Assembly (NCBI GenBank): GCA_963702175.1
Contig: OY969721.1
Span: 1,612,001 to 1,676,000, forward strand
DNA: 64,000 nt
Direction of reading: 5' to 3'
Source: VRUE01 sp963702175
GTDB taxonomy: Bacteria > Actinomycetota > Thermoleophilia > Solirubrobacterales > 70-9
Below the pieces are notes generated by a model that ran no database searches, had not been told where the DNA came from, and saw only the letters and a list, made by a program, of their open reading frames with translations. Position 1 is the first letter of the stretch. Every line of letters begins with the position of its first letter. A program made the position numbers and the translations under genes. Below are positions 53,842 through 62,401 of the stretch, one piece after another.

Positions 53842-54804
53842 TCAGCGACGGGCTGCGTCGGCAATCCCGGTTCCTCTACCCGGAAAGAGCGCCTGGCGGG
53901 CGTGGGCCCAGTAGACCTTGGCGGGGCGGTTGGGTAGGACCGTGGCGGCCAGGGCGCGCAGGGCGTAGGTCCAGGCCGTGAGCAGGCGGACGGTGAGGGC
54001 AGCGGGGCGGGAGTGGTGCTTGCGCATGTAGAGGTCGCGGTTGCGGTGGAACTCGACGATGCGGGGCAGGCCGGCGCCGAGGTCGGTGGAGAGCTGATCG
54101 TGGTGGACGGCCTCAGCGCCGGGCACGTAGAGCGTGCGCCAGCCGGTGTCGCACAACCGCTTGGCGAAGTCGCACTCGTCGTAGTAGACGAAGAAGTCGG
54201 GATCCATGTAGCCGACCTCTGCCGCCGCCTCGCGGCGCACAAGCAGGGCGCTCGATTGCGCCCAGTCGACCGGTCGCGCCGCGCCGCCGGTGCTCTGAAC
54301 CGTGAGCTGTCGGTGCAGGAAGACCGCGCCGATAGCCGCCGTGCCGACACCAGGAAAGCGCCAGGCGCAGGGGACCGGATCGCCGTTCGAGTCGAGTAGC
54401 TGGGCGCCGGCCGCGCCGGCACCGGGATCGGCCACGAGCGCCGCCACGAGCGCCGCCGCCGCGCCTGGCCGCAGCTCCGAGTCCTCGTTCAGCAGCAAGC
54501 AGTAGGCGCCCTTTGCCTCGCGCATCAAGGTCGAGTCGTTCTCCGCCTTGCCGGTCCGCCGCTCAAGCGCGATCAGCCGCAGCGGGCCTGCTCGACGAAC
54601 GTCGCGTGCCGCCTCCCAGGCCCGGGTTGCCGCCGCCGAATTGTCCTCGGAAGCGTTGTCGAGGACGAGGATCTCGGCCTCCATTCCCTCCGGGTGGGTC
54701 GCTTCTATCGCAGCCAGGCAGGCGAGTAGGTCCTCGCGGCCGTTCGTGTTCACCACGCAGTAGGAGAGCTTGGGCACCAAGCAGGTCACGATAATCGCCC
54801 TCAT
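53842..54804 (-). CDS. Glycosyltransferase family 2
   Basis: 320 residues, GT-A fold: SYCVVNTNGREDLLACLAAI, LVLDNASEDNS, LLLNEDSELRPGAA (DxD-like) and EVGYMDPDFFVYYDECDFAKR, close to rhamnosyltransferase-like GT2 enzymes. ATG 54804 shares a CATG with the divergent GT4 start; GTG 54777, which gives MPKLSYCVVN, is an equally plausible start. Acceptor unknown. Confidence 0.87.
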   Translation of the reverse strand: MRAIIVTCLVPKLSYCVVNTNGREDLLACLAAIEATHPEGMEAEILVLDNASEDNSAAATRAWEAARDVRRAGPLRLIALERRTGKAENDSTLMREAKGAYCLLLNEDSELRPGAAAALVAALVADPGAGAAGAQLLDSNGDPVPCAWRFPGVGTAAIGAVFLHRQLTVQSTGGAARPVDWAQSSALLVRREAAAEVGYMDPDFFVYYDECDFAKRLCDTGWRTLYVPGAEAVHHDQLSTDLGAGLPRIVEFHRNRDLYMRKHHSRPAALTVRLLTAWTYALRALAATVLPNRPAKVYWAHARQALFPGRGTGIADAARR

Positions 54805-55918
54805 GCGAGTGCAGCTCGTCGACCCATCGGCCTTTACGCCGCCCTACGACCGTTCCCTGGCGGCCGCGCTCGCCCGCGAGGGCGCCGAGGTCGAGTTGCT
54901 GACCAGCCGCTTCCTCTATGGGCCGGTCCCGCCCGCCGATGGCTACAGGGTCGAGCAGCTCTTCTATCGCCACAGCTCCACCCGCGGCCTCGACGCCCCT
55001 GCCCGCCGCGCCTTCAAGCTTGCCGAGCACGCCGCCGACATGTTGCGCTTCCGTCGCCTCGCCGACGCCGACCTCGTCCACTACCAGTGGCTGACCGTTC
55101 CCTCGTTCGACCGGTTGCTGCTGCCGCCTTCCCGCCCGCGCGTGATCACCGCTCACTACGTGCTGCCACCGGGGGCGAGCCGCCGCCAGCGCGCGTCTGC
55201 GCAGCGGGTGTTCGGCGCCATGGACGCGGTCGTCGCCCACTCCGAGCACAGCGCCGCGCGTCTGCGTGAGGAGGTCGGCCTCGACCCGAAGCGGATCCGC
55301 GTCGTTCCCCATGGTGCCTTCGACTACCTCACTCGCCTGCTGGAGGAGAAGCCGCTGCCAGCGGAGTTGGAGGGCGCCGAGGGCCCGGTCGTCCTCTTCT
55401 TCGGCCTGCTGCGTCCCTACAAGGGCCTCGACACACTGCTCGAGGCGTTCCGTCAGGTCAAGGGCGCCGAGCTCTGGATCGTCGGCAACCCGCGCATGGA
55501 CGTCGAGCCGCTGCGCCGGCTCGCTGAAGAGGCGCCGGGCCGGGTCCGCTTCGTCACCCGCTTTGTCGAGGACGCTGAGATCCCGGCGGTCTTCCGCCGC
55601 GCCGACCTCGTCGTCCTGCCTTACCGCGACGGCGAGCACTCGGGCGTCCTCTACACGGGCCTCGCCTTCGGCAAGCCGCTGGTGATGAGTGAAGTCGGCG
55701 GCTTTCCCGAAGTCGCCGAGAGCGGCGCCGGACGCCTCGTCCCGCCGGATGACCCGTCAGCCCTGGCCGCGACGCTGAGCGAGCTGATCGGCGACGAGGC
55801 AGCTCGCGACGAGCTCGCGGCCGCCGCCCGCGCGGCCGCCGCCGGGCCCTACTCCTGGGACGAGGTGGCTCGCCAGACCCTGGCCCTATATGAGGAGCTG
55901 CTGGAGGCGCGGGCATGA
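54803..55918 (+). CDS. Glycosyltransferase family 4
   Basis: 371 residues, GT-B fold. N-terminal acceptor half (VQLVDPSAFTPPYDRSLAAA) and C-terminal donor half with VVLFFGLLRPYKGLDTLLEAF, VLPYRDGEHSGVLYTGLAFG and the E-x7-E type VMSEVGGFPEVAESGAG. ATG 54803 overlaps the divergent GT2 start. Coupled (ATGA) to the next glycosyltransferase. Confidence 0.9.
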   Translation: MRVQLVDPSAFTPPYDRSLAAALAREGAEVELLTSRFLYGPVPPADGYRVEQLFYRHSSTRGLDAPARRAFKLAEHAADMLRFRRLADADLVHYQWLTVPSFDRLLLPPSRPRVITAHYVLPPGASRRQRASAQRVFGAMDAVVAHSEHSAARLREEVGLDPKRIRVVPHGAFDYLTRLLEEKPLPAELEGAEGPVVLFFGLLRPYKGLDTLLEAFRQVKGAELWIVGNPRMDVEPLRRLAEEAPGRVRFVTRFVEDAEIPAVFRRADLVVLPYRDGEHSGVLYTGLAFGKPLVMSEVGGFPEVAESGAGRLVPPDDPSALAATLSELIGDEAARDELAAAARAAAAGPYSWDEVARQTLALYEELLEARA

Positions 55919-57039
55919 CCGCCGTCGCGATCGCCTTCTGGGCCAGCGTCGGCCTGATCCTCTACACGCACATCGGCTATCCCCTGGCGTTGTGGGTGCT
56001 GGTGCACCTGCGAGGTCGCACGGCGACAGGACCCGCCGTCGGAGCTCCATTTGTCTCCCTGATCGTCGCCGCCTATGACGAGGAGGACGTGATCGCGGCC
56101 AAGGTGGCCAACGTCCTCGCGCTCGACTATCCGCGCGAGCGACTTGAGCTGATCGTCGCCTCTGACGGCTCCCGCGACGCCACCGCCGAGCGCGCCCGAG
56201 CCGCCGGCGCCGACCTGGTCCTCGACCTGTCCCGCGCCGGCAAGCTCGCCGCCCAGAACGCCGCCGCCGAGCGCGCCTCGGGCGAGATCCTCGCCTTCTC
56301 CGATGCCAACAGCCTCTGGAGTCCCGATGCACTCCGCCGCCTCGTCGAGCCCTTCTCCGACCCGTCGGTCGGCTACGCCTGCGGCCAGGTCCGCTTCCTC
56401 TCACCCGCCGGCGACAACCTCGAGGGCGTCTACTGGCGCTATGAGATGGCGGTGCGGGAGATGGAGTCGGCGCTGGCCGGGGTCACCGCCGGCAACGGAG
56501 CGATCTACGCGGTCCGCGCCGACGCCTACATCCCACTGCCCGCCGCCGCCAGCCACGATCTCTCCTTCCCCTTCGAGCTGGCCAAGCGCAAGCTGCGCTC
56601 GCTCTACGTCCCCGACGCCCGCGCCGAGGAGAAGATGACGCCGACCCTGGAGGGCGAGTTCGCCCGCAAGCGGCGGATGATGGTCGGCCTCTGGGACATC
56701 GTCGTCGGCGAGGGGATGCTGCGCCCGCGGGGCTACTCGCCGCTCTACGCCTTCGAGCTGCTCTCGCACCGGTTGTTGCGCTACCTGACCCCGTTCCTCC
56801 ACCTGCTCGCCTTCGTCACGAACCTGGTCCTGCTCGGACAGGGCCCCGTCTACGTCGCCACCTACGCCATCCAGGTCGCGTTCGTCTTCGCCGCGCTGCT
56901 CGGCGGCAGCTGGCCGCTGGCGCCGCTTCGCGTCGCCCGCTACTACGCGATGACGACTGCCTCGATCGCCGCCGGCCTCTGGGACAGGATGCGCCACGGT
57001 GCTCCAGGGACCTGGGAGAAGGCCGAGGGGACTCGCTAG
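55915..57039 (+). CDS. Membrane glycosyltransferase family 2
   Basis: 374 residues. N-terminal helix, GT2 domain (VSLIVAAYDEEDVIAAKVAN, LIVASDGSRDAT, ILAFSDANSLW, AGVTAGNGAIYA, FARKRRMMVGLWD) and about three C-terminal helices, as in processive or lipid-carrier glycosyltransferases. A 16-base match to the end of repeat R2 falls in frame near residue 40. Start overlaps the GT4 stop. Confidence 0.9.
   Translation: MTAVAIAFWASVGLILYTHIGYPLALWVLVHLRGRTATGPAVGAPFVSLIVAAYDEEDVIAAKVANVLALDYPRERLELIVASDGSRDATAERARAAGADLVLDLSRAGKLAAQNAAAERASGEILAFSDANSLWSPDALRRLVEPFSDPSVGYACGQVRFLSPAGDNLEGVYWRYEMAVREMESALAGVTAGNGAIYAVRADAYIPLPAAASHDLSFPFELAKRKLRSLYVPDARAEEKMTPTLEGEFARKRRMMVGLWDIVVGEGMLRPRGYSPLYAFELLSHRLLRYLTPFLHLLAFVTNLVLLGQGPVYVATYAIQVAFVFAALLGGSWPLAPLRVARYYAMTTASIAAGLWDRMRHGAPGTWEKAEGTR
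56023..56038. repeat. Possible R2 remnant
   Basis: gcgacaggacccgccg, identical over 16 bases to the terminal segment of repeat R2 copy C and read in the same frame (ATGPA). The rest of R2 is absent. Could be a decayed copy or chance. Confidence 0.35.
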
Positions 57040-57041
57040 CC

Positions 57042-57605
57042 GTGCCGCGGGCCTTCGACATCCTGATCGCGGCCCTCGCGCTGGTCATCCTTTCTCCCCT
57101 GCTGCTGATCGCGGCCCTCGCGATCAAGCTGGGCAGCCGCGGCCCTGTGGTCTACCGCCAGCTTCGTGTCGGCAGGGACGGGCGCGAGTTCGAGATGCGG
57201 AAGCTGCGCACGATGGTCCAGGGCTCGGACCCGGTCGGAGTCGGCACGGTCGTTGCGCGCGACGATCCTCGGGTCACCGCCGCCGGCCGCCTCCTGCGCC
57301 GCACCTCGCTCGACGAGATCCCCAACCTGGTCAACGTGCTGCGCGGCGAGATGGCGATCGTCGGCCCGCGCCCGACCATCCCCGCCCAGGTGAGGGACTA
57401 CACGCCGCGCCAGAAACGCCGCCACGAGGTCCGCCCTGGGATCACCGGTTGGGCCCAGGTCCAGGGACGCGCCGGCATCCCCTGGGAGGAGCGGATCGAG
57501 CTCGATGTCGAGTACGTCGAGCGCCGCAGCGCCGCCCTCGACCTGCGCATCCTCGCCAAGACGACTTGGCTACTCATCACGGGCCACGGCCTCGCCCCGG
57601 ACTGA
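57042..57605 (+). CDS. Bacterial sugar transferase (polyprenyl-phosphate sugar-1-phosphate transferase)
   Basis: 187 residues, one N-terminal reentrant helix (about 6-26). Typical motifs: GPVVYRQLRVGRDGREFEMRK-like strand, KLRTMVQ, RRTSLDEIPNLVNVLRGEM, VGPRPTIP and RPGITGWAQVQGR. Such enzymes load the first sugar phosphate on undecaprenyl phosphate and start repeat-unit assembly. GTG start, 2 bases after the previous gene. Confidence 0.92.
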   Translation: MPRAFDILIAALALVILSPLLLIAALAIKLGSRGPVVYRQLRVGRDGREFEMRKLRTMVQGSDPVGVGTVVARDDPRVTAAGRLLRRTSLDEIPNLVNVLRGEMAIVGPRPTIPAQVRDYTPRQKRRHEVRPGITGWAQVQGRAGIPWEERIELDVEYVERRSAALDLRILAKTTWLLITGHGLAPD

Positions 57606-57651
57606 GCCCGGCGCCATCCCTGGCAGCCGAGTGGCGATTTACGCTGGCTGG

Positions 57652-58482
57652 ATGGATTGGGTCAAGGAGATCAGCCCCAGCGGCGGGTCTGATGGAGGCT
57701 GGAGAGGCGACTTCCCGCTCAGCCATGATCTGCCGGACTCAATCGGTGTCGATTGTCGCCGCCTCACACTGCCTATTCATCCGATGTTCGCAGTCCGACT
57801 AAGGGTTTTCATCGAGTGACATCGTCATGAAGGCCGAGACGTCAAAGTGTTTCTTCCGGTCGACCCAGAAGCGCTGCACTTTTTCTTAGCGATGCAGATC
57901 GATCCAGCTAGTTCTGTTGAGGAGGCGGATCAAGACGCGATTCTTCCAGTCACTCGCATTGATGACGACACCGTTGCCGAGGAGATTTCCCGTCGAACCA
58001 GAGAGATCCTCGAGTACCAGCTGCCTGATGTCTCGCCCTTGGGCGAGGCTGCGTTCACGGCCGTCGCTGAGCTATGCGACAACGCCCTTGATCATGGCCG
58101 CAATGCCCTTGGTGCCTATGCTGCAGTTTGTCGTGTCATAGAGCCTCGCCGCCAAGTTTCCATCGCCATAAGCGACCTCGGAATTGGGATCCCAGAGCAC
58201 ATTCGTCAGCGGTATCCCGAGTGGAGCGAGGATGGCTATGCGATCGCGCACGCGACGGAGCCATACATCACCGGGACCGGAAACCCGCACCGGGGAATCG
58301 GCTTCTCCGAGGTGCTGGAAGCTGCTTTGACCGCGTCCCTTCATGCTGCTCGAATGGATATTCATTCTGCAAATGGCTTCTTCCGTCTCCAGGTTGTTCA
58401 GCAGCAGCGAAAGCCGGAGGTATTCCCGGCAGCTCGCTTTAGACGGGGCACTTGGATCACTTACGACCTGGTCTCTGTCTAA
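57652..58482 (+). pseudogene. STAS-like / HATPase (anti-sigma-type) protein with in-frame TGA
   Basis: One continuous frame from ATG 57652, broken only by TGA at 57817-57819. Before the stop: DSIGVDCRRLTLPIHPMFAV, like the start of a STAS-type domain. After it: HRHEGRDVKVFLPVDPEALH continues the same frame, then a GHKL ATPase with N box ELCDNALDHG, G1 DLGIGIPEHI and G2 GNPHRGIGFSE. TGG (Trp) is likely ancestral at the stop. GTG 57847 could give an active 211-residue ATPase alone. Base composition is lower in GC than its neighbours. Anti-sigma-like kinase or ATP-binding switch, partner of the next gene. Confidence 0.7.
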
Positions 58483-58537
58483 GCCCGCCGACTTGTCAAC
58501 TACCATCGTTTGCATCCAATGCGGAAGGAGGTAGCGA

Positions 58538-58840
58538 ATGCCGTATTGCTACGCGCTTGCGCAGCATGGAACGACGCTGGCGACACGACCTTTCGCTGAG
58601 AGGCTTCGCATTCAGGTGATCAGCGAGGTTGGAGATCAAGAGCTCGTAGATCTTGATTTCTCTGGGATTCTGAGCGCGAGCCACTCCTTTGCGGACGAGT
58701 TCGTCGCTCGATTGGCAAAAGAATCAAAATTGGGCGAAGTTGGTTTCGAGGTAGCGGTGTCTGGTGCAGCGCCAAATGTTGAGGCCCGACTCTCAAAGGC
58801 GCTAGAGAGACGTGAAGTACGTTTGTCTCAGCTGGCCTGA
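58538..58840 (+). CDS. STAS-like domain protein (DUF4325)
   Basis: 100 residues. The pattern LATRPFAERLRIQV ... LVDLDFSGILSASHSFADEF matches DUF4325, a STAS-like domain commonly encoded next to a HATPase. ATG 58538 follows a strong ribosome site (GGAAGGAGG). Likely interacts with the preceding ATPase as an RsbV/RsbW-like switch. Lower GC than the surrounding genes. Confidence 0.82.
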   Translation: MPYCYALAQHGTTLATRPFAERLRIQVISEVGDQELVDLDFSGILSASHSFADEFVARLAKESKLGEVGFEVAVSGAAPNVEARLSKALERREVRLSQLA

Positions 58841-58865
58841 ACCCCATCGAGGCTAAGTTCCTGGC

Positions 58866-59414
58866 ATGAGCGAGCGACCCGAGGTCAGTCTGCGCCGGTT
58901 TGAGCCCGGCGATGCCGCAGCGGTGCACCGCTGGTTCAACAACCCGCGGGCGACGGCGTCGCTGATGGAGCAGCGGGGCTCGTTCTCGCTCGAGGACGCC
59001 GAGGGCTGGGTGCAGCGGGCGATGGCCGACTCGGGTGAGGACCGCAAGTACGCGATCGTCGTCGAGGGGCACGAGGAGCCGGTTGGGTTCACCGCCCTCT
59101 ACGGCCTCTTCCGCCAGACCGCGCCCGAGCTGGGCGCGCTGATCGGCGACGAAGTGCGCGGCAAGGGCGTCGGCCGCCAGGCCGAGGCCTTGACCATCGC
59201 CAGGGCCTTCGGCGAGTTCGGCGCCCACCGCGTCTACGGACGCATACCGGCCCGCAACGAGATCGCGAAGAAGACGGTCGCTAGCCTCGGCTGGAAGCAC
59301 GAGGGGACGATGCGCGCCCACCTGCGCCGCGACGGAGAGGCAGCCGACGACTGTGAGGTCTGGGGCGTCCTCCCCGACGAGTTCCGCGCTGCGGCGGCAG
59401 ATCTCTTCCCGTGA
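58866..59414 (+). CDS. GNAT acetyltransferase (RimJ/RimL-like)
   Basis: 182 residues. Begins VSLRRFEPGDAAAVHRWFNN; acetyl-CoA motif VRGKGVGRQAEAL and C-terminal RVYGRIPARNEIAKKTVASLGW are typical. May acetylate a sugar amine or protein; its place in the polysaccharide cluster favours the former. Start ATG 58866. Stop overlaps the next gene by 4 bases. Confidence 0.87.
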   Translation: MSERPEVSLRRFEPGDAAAVHRWFNNPRATASLMEQRGSFSLEDAEGWVQRAMADSGEDRKYAIVVEGHEEPVGFTALYGLFRQTAPELGALIGDEVRGKGVGRQAEALTIARAFGEFGAHRVYGRIPARNEIAKKTVASLGWKHEGTMRAHLRRDGEAADDCEVWGVLPDEFRAAAADLFP

Positions 59415-60391
59415 GCGAAACTGCCGCCACCGCCGAGCTGATCGGAGACCGCGGCGAAGCCGCGGTCAGTAACGACTTCTTCCGCAGTCGCCCCTTTCTC
59501 GACGCCGAGGGCGTCACTCACACGCTGCGGATCGAGACCGCGGACGGCGAGCTACTCGCACCGCTAATCGTCCGCGAGATCCCCGGGACAGCGGAGCGCG
59601 ACGCGATCTCACCCTATGGCTACCCCGGCCTCGCGTCTTCCTTCACCGCAGCCGACTTTGACCACACTAGGGTGGGGTCAAAGTCGGCTGCGCCGCTCGA
59701 TCCGGACTTGATCGACTTCAAAGCCACCGGACTGGTCAGCGCCTTCATTCGCCACACGCTTGCCGACCCGCCGCTGGCCGGCGCCGCCGAGCGCAACGTG
59801 GTCCAGATCGCCGACCCACAGCTGCCGCGCAAGAGCCGCCCGAGCGATCGCAACCAGGTCAACAAGAACCGCCGCGCGGGCTACGAGGTCAGCATCGTCG
59901 CCGGGCCCGAGGCCACGCCCGAGCAGCGCGACGGCTTCCTCGCCGCCTACGAGCAGACGATGCGTCGCACCGGCGCCGCCGAGCGCTACTTCTTCGACGC
60001 CGCCTACTTCGAGTGCATCCTCAAGTCCCCTCGCGCCTGGCTGGCCCTTGCCTTCTCCCCTGGCGGCGATGTCGCCGCGGCCTCAATCGCCGCCGCCAGC
60101 GACGGTTTCATCCACTACTACCTCAGCGGCAGCGCCGACGCCACCTTGCGGGACTCGCCGATGAAGAACGTCGTCGCTGCGCTGGTCGATCTTTCCTCCG
60201 AACAGGGCCTACCGCTCAATCTCGGCGGTGGGATCTCGCCTGGTGACCGGCTGGAAGAGTTCAAGCGCGGCTTCGCCAACCGTGAGCAGCCCTGGCGGAC
60301 CTCGGAGATCGTTTGTGACCCACTCGCCTACGCGCGCCTGTCCGCCGACCACGACCCTTCGGGGTTCTTCCCGCTCTACCGAGCCCCCTAA
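59411..60391 (+). CDS. FemAB/BioF2-like GNAT domain protein
   Basis: 326 residues. Double-GNAT type: LLAPLIVREIPG and YGYPGLASSF in the first half, then RRAGYEVSIVAGPEATPEQRD, YEQTMRRTGAAERYFF, and LPLNLGGGISPGDRLEEFKRGF in the second, as in FemAB/CelD-like proteins that modify polysaccharide or peptidoglycan. GTG start 59411. A palindrome inserts about 14 residues (ADFDHTRVGSKSAA) between the halves. Confidence 0.85.
   Translation: MSETAATAELIGDRGEAAVSNDFFRSRPFLDAEGVTHTLRIETADGELLAPLIVREIPGTAERDAISPYGYPGLASSFTAADFDHTRVGSKSAAPLDPDLIDFKATGLVSAFIRHTLADPPLAGAAERNVVQIADPQLPRKSRPSDRNQVNKNRRAGYEVSIVAGPEATPEQRDGFLAAYEQTMRRTGAAERYFFDAAYFECILKSPRAWLALAFSPGGDVAAASIAAASDGFIHYYLSGSADATLRDSPMKNVVAALVDLSSEQGLPLNLGGGISPGDRLEEFKRGFANREQPWRTSEIVCDPLAYARLSADHDPSGFFPLYRAP
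59649..59690. repeat. Palindrome in frame in the FemAB-like gene
   Basis: Perfect 15-bp arms cagccgactttgacc (59649-59663) and ggtcaaagtcggctg (59676-59690), centre acactagggtgg. 42 bases, a multiple of three, so it keeps the frame. Looks like an in-frame palindromic insertion. Confidence 0.7.
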
Positions 60392-60401
60392 CTGAAGCGC
60401 T

Positions 60402-61187
60402 CTATTTAAGCGCCGGCGATTCCGGGCTGGGGCCGGTGAAGGTGAACGCGGCCACCGGCTCGTTGCCGTACTGGCCCCAGGTCTCTTTGCCGAAGGCGCG
60501 GATCGCGTCCAGGGTGGCGGCGCCTTTGTACTCGTCGCAACCCATCAGGTTGGTCCAGGTCACAGCCGCCACCTCGTAGGGCATTTTCTCGTTGGGGAAT
60601 AGCAGCGTTGCCGCGTACATCGTGTCGTAGAGGCCCTTCAGATCCAGCTGGTCGCTCTCTCCGAGGTCGGGGTTGTACATGATCGCCATCCGCCCGTGCT
60701 CGAGGCTGTGCAGGAAGTAGAGCGGCTTGACCGGCTCGCTGTAGGCGCCGTCGGCCTCCTGGTAAGGCGGTTCGACGTGGTTGCCGGAGACGGGTGGGTT
60801 GGTGGAATAAGAAGGTTCGGTCGCCGTCACCGGCAGGTGGTTTTTGCCCTCGTCCCGCAGCTCCATGCGGAGCTCGCAGCCCGCCGCTTTCGCGGCCTCT
60901 TTCAGGTCGAGGGCTTTTGCCGCCGCCGGCTCGGTGCCTTCCCGCTGGTCCGGATCAATCCCGTTGGTCGATCCGCTGGCCAGGTTGATGTGCGCTTTGC
61001 CGCCGTCGTTGGAGCCGAGCGAGGAGACGATCGCCACCACGATTCCGATCAGCACGATCGCGCCGATCACGCCGGCGACGCCATAGCCGAGCATCAGGCG
61101 GCGGCGGTCGGAGCGCGACTGTTTGGTTTCGCGCTGCTCCCGCGCCTGGCGGAGCCGTTCCCTCTCTTCCTCCCTGCGATTCGCCAT
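60402..61187 (-). CDS. DUF3105 membrane-anchored protein
   Basis: 261 residues. Charged coiled N-terminus, one helix (about 34-55) and an extracytoplasmic DUF3105 domain with YSTNPPVSGNHVEPPYQEAD and FLHSLEHGRMAIMYNPD. Function of the family unknown. Encoded next to metF on the same strand (15-base gap). Confidence 0.88.
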   Translation of the reverse strand: MANRREEERERLRQAREQRETKQSRSDRRRLMLGYGVAGVIGAIVLIGIVVAIVSSLGSNDGGKAHINLASGSTNGIDPDQREGTEPAAAKALDLKEAAKAAGCELRMELRDEGKNHLPVTATEPSYSTNPPVSGNHVEPPYQEADGAYSEPVKPLYFLHSLEHGRMAIMYNPDLGESDQLDLKGLYDTMYAATLLFPNEKMPYEVAAVTWTNLMGCDEYKGAATLDAIRAFGKETWGQYGNEPVAAFTFTGPSPESPALK

Positions 61188-61202
61188 CAGCCCGGGAGCA
61201 GT

Positions 61203-62123
61203 TTAGTCAGAGACGCCTTCTCGGGAAGTAAATCCTGTCCGGCCGCGCTCCCAGGGCCGCGCCGCGCGCAGGGCGCCCAGCACCGCCCGCGTCGCCGGCG
61301 CCCTGTTTAGGGCGTAGAAGTGAATGCCGGGGACGCCCGCGACTAGCAGCTCGGCGCACTGCTGAGCCGCGTAGGCGACGCCGAGCTCGAACTCAGCCCG
61401 CTCGTCACCGTTCGCCGCCTGGAACGCCGCCTCGAGCGGGGCCGGGATCGAGGCGTCGCAGAGGTCGCAGATGCGCTTCGTCTGCGCGAAGCTCGCCACC
61501 GGGATGACGCCGGCGAGGATCGGAACCTCAATCCCCTTCTCCCGTGCCGCGGCGGCGAAGTCGAAGTAGACCTGGTTGTCGAAGAAGAGCTGGGTGATCA
61601 GGAAGGAGGCGCCGGACTCGACCTTGGTCTTGAGGTAATCGAGGTCGGTGTCGAGGTCGGGCGCCTCCGGGTGTACCTCGGGGAAGCAGGCGCCGCCGAC
61701 GGCGAAGTCCCAGCCCTCGCCGATGAAGGCGGCGAGCTCGGCGGCGCTGCTCAGCCCGCCCTCCGGCTGGACGAAGTCCTCCTGGCCTCGCGGTGGGTCG
61801 CCGCGCAGGGCAAAGACGTTTTCGATTCCCGCCGCCGCGATCCGGTCCAGCGTCACCGCCAGCCCCTCGGCGCTCTCGCCGACGCAGCTCAGGTGCGCCA
61901 TCGTCTCCAAACCCAACTCGTCCTTGAGCGCCGTGGTGATCTCCACCGTCCCGTCGCGAGTGGAGCCGCCGGCACCGTAGGTGACCGAGACGAAGTCGAG
62001 GCCGAGCTCGCTCAGCTCACGCGCCGTTGCGTAGAGCTGCTCCGTCGCCTCCGCTGTCTTGGGCGGGAAGAACTCGACCGAGAAGACCGGCGACCGGGTC
62101 GAGAGGATCTGGTCGATGCGCAT
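61203..62123 (-). CDS. metF: 5,10-methylenetetrahydrofolate reductase
   Basis: 306 residues; FAD enzyme making 5-methyl-THF for methionine synthesis. Motifs: FSVEFFPPKTAEATEQL, SVTYGAGGSTRDGT, NVFALRGDPP, GGACFPEVHPE and ITQLFFDN. Start ATG 62123. The 413-base upstream gap holds a possible cobalamin riboswitch on this strand. Confidence 0.95.
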   Translation of the reverse strand: MRIDQILSTRSPVFSVEFFPPKTAEATEQLYATARELSELGLDFVSVTYGAGGSTRDGTVEITTALKDELGLETMAHLSCVGESAEGLAVTLDRIAAAGIENVFALRGDPPRGQEDFVQPEGGLSSAAELAAFIGEGWDFAVGGACFPEVHPEAPDLDTDLDYLKTKVESGASFLITQLFFDNQVYFDFAAAAREKGIEVPILAGVIPVASFAQTKRICDLCDASIPAPLEAAFQAANGDERAEFELGVAYAAQQCAELLVAGVPGIHFYALNRAPATRAVLGALRAARPWERGRTGFTSREGVSD

Positions 62124-62288
62124 CCGAGCAGGGTAGCTGCGAGGGTATTTGTCCGTACTTTGCGGAAACGCTGGCGGGTCGCCCCTTGCGTCCCCCGGGG
62201 GCTAGGCGTAAGTTCGCTCTGCGACCGGGAGAGACCGGAATCCGCGGAAGCCAAGCGGAGTCGGTCTCGAAGGTGGCGGGAAGAGCTT

Positions 62289-62396
62289 CTAAGCGCGAAG
62301 GCTACGCGCAAGGCAGGCTACGAACGTCACCACCGGTCGCGTTTCGTTGTGGCGCCGGCGGCGTCCGACCCGCGGCCTAGCTTTGGCGACGGTCAT
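62289..62396 (-). CDS. Possible small ORF, 35 aa, below the riboswitch candidate
   Basis: ATG 62396 directly follows the AGGAGGGCAGG segment of the riboswitch-like element, which could serve as its ribosome site. The peptide is very basic (RPRVGRRRRHNETRPVV). Not recognised; coding status uncertain. Confidence 0.3.
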   Translation of the reverse strand: MTVAKARPRVGRRRRHNETRPVVTFVACLARSLRA

Positions 62397-62401
62397 GGAG
62401 A

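Noticed and set aside
57817..57819. TGA read as tryptophan or selenocysteine in this organism
   Set aside because: TGA is the normal stop of many genes in the window (for example the ABC ATPase, dnaA-region and glycosyltransferase overlaps), and no SECIS-like structure is evident, so general recoding is excluded.
62231..62268. Glycine or SAM riboswitch on the plus strand before the crotonase gene
   Set aside because: Only a nested hairpin is present; the conserved cores of those riboswitches are missing.
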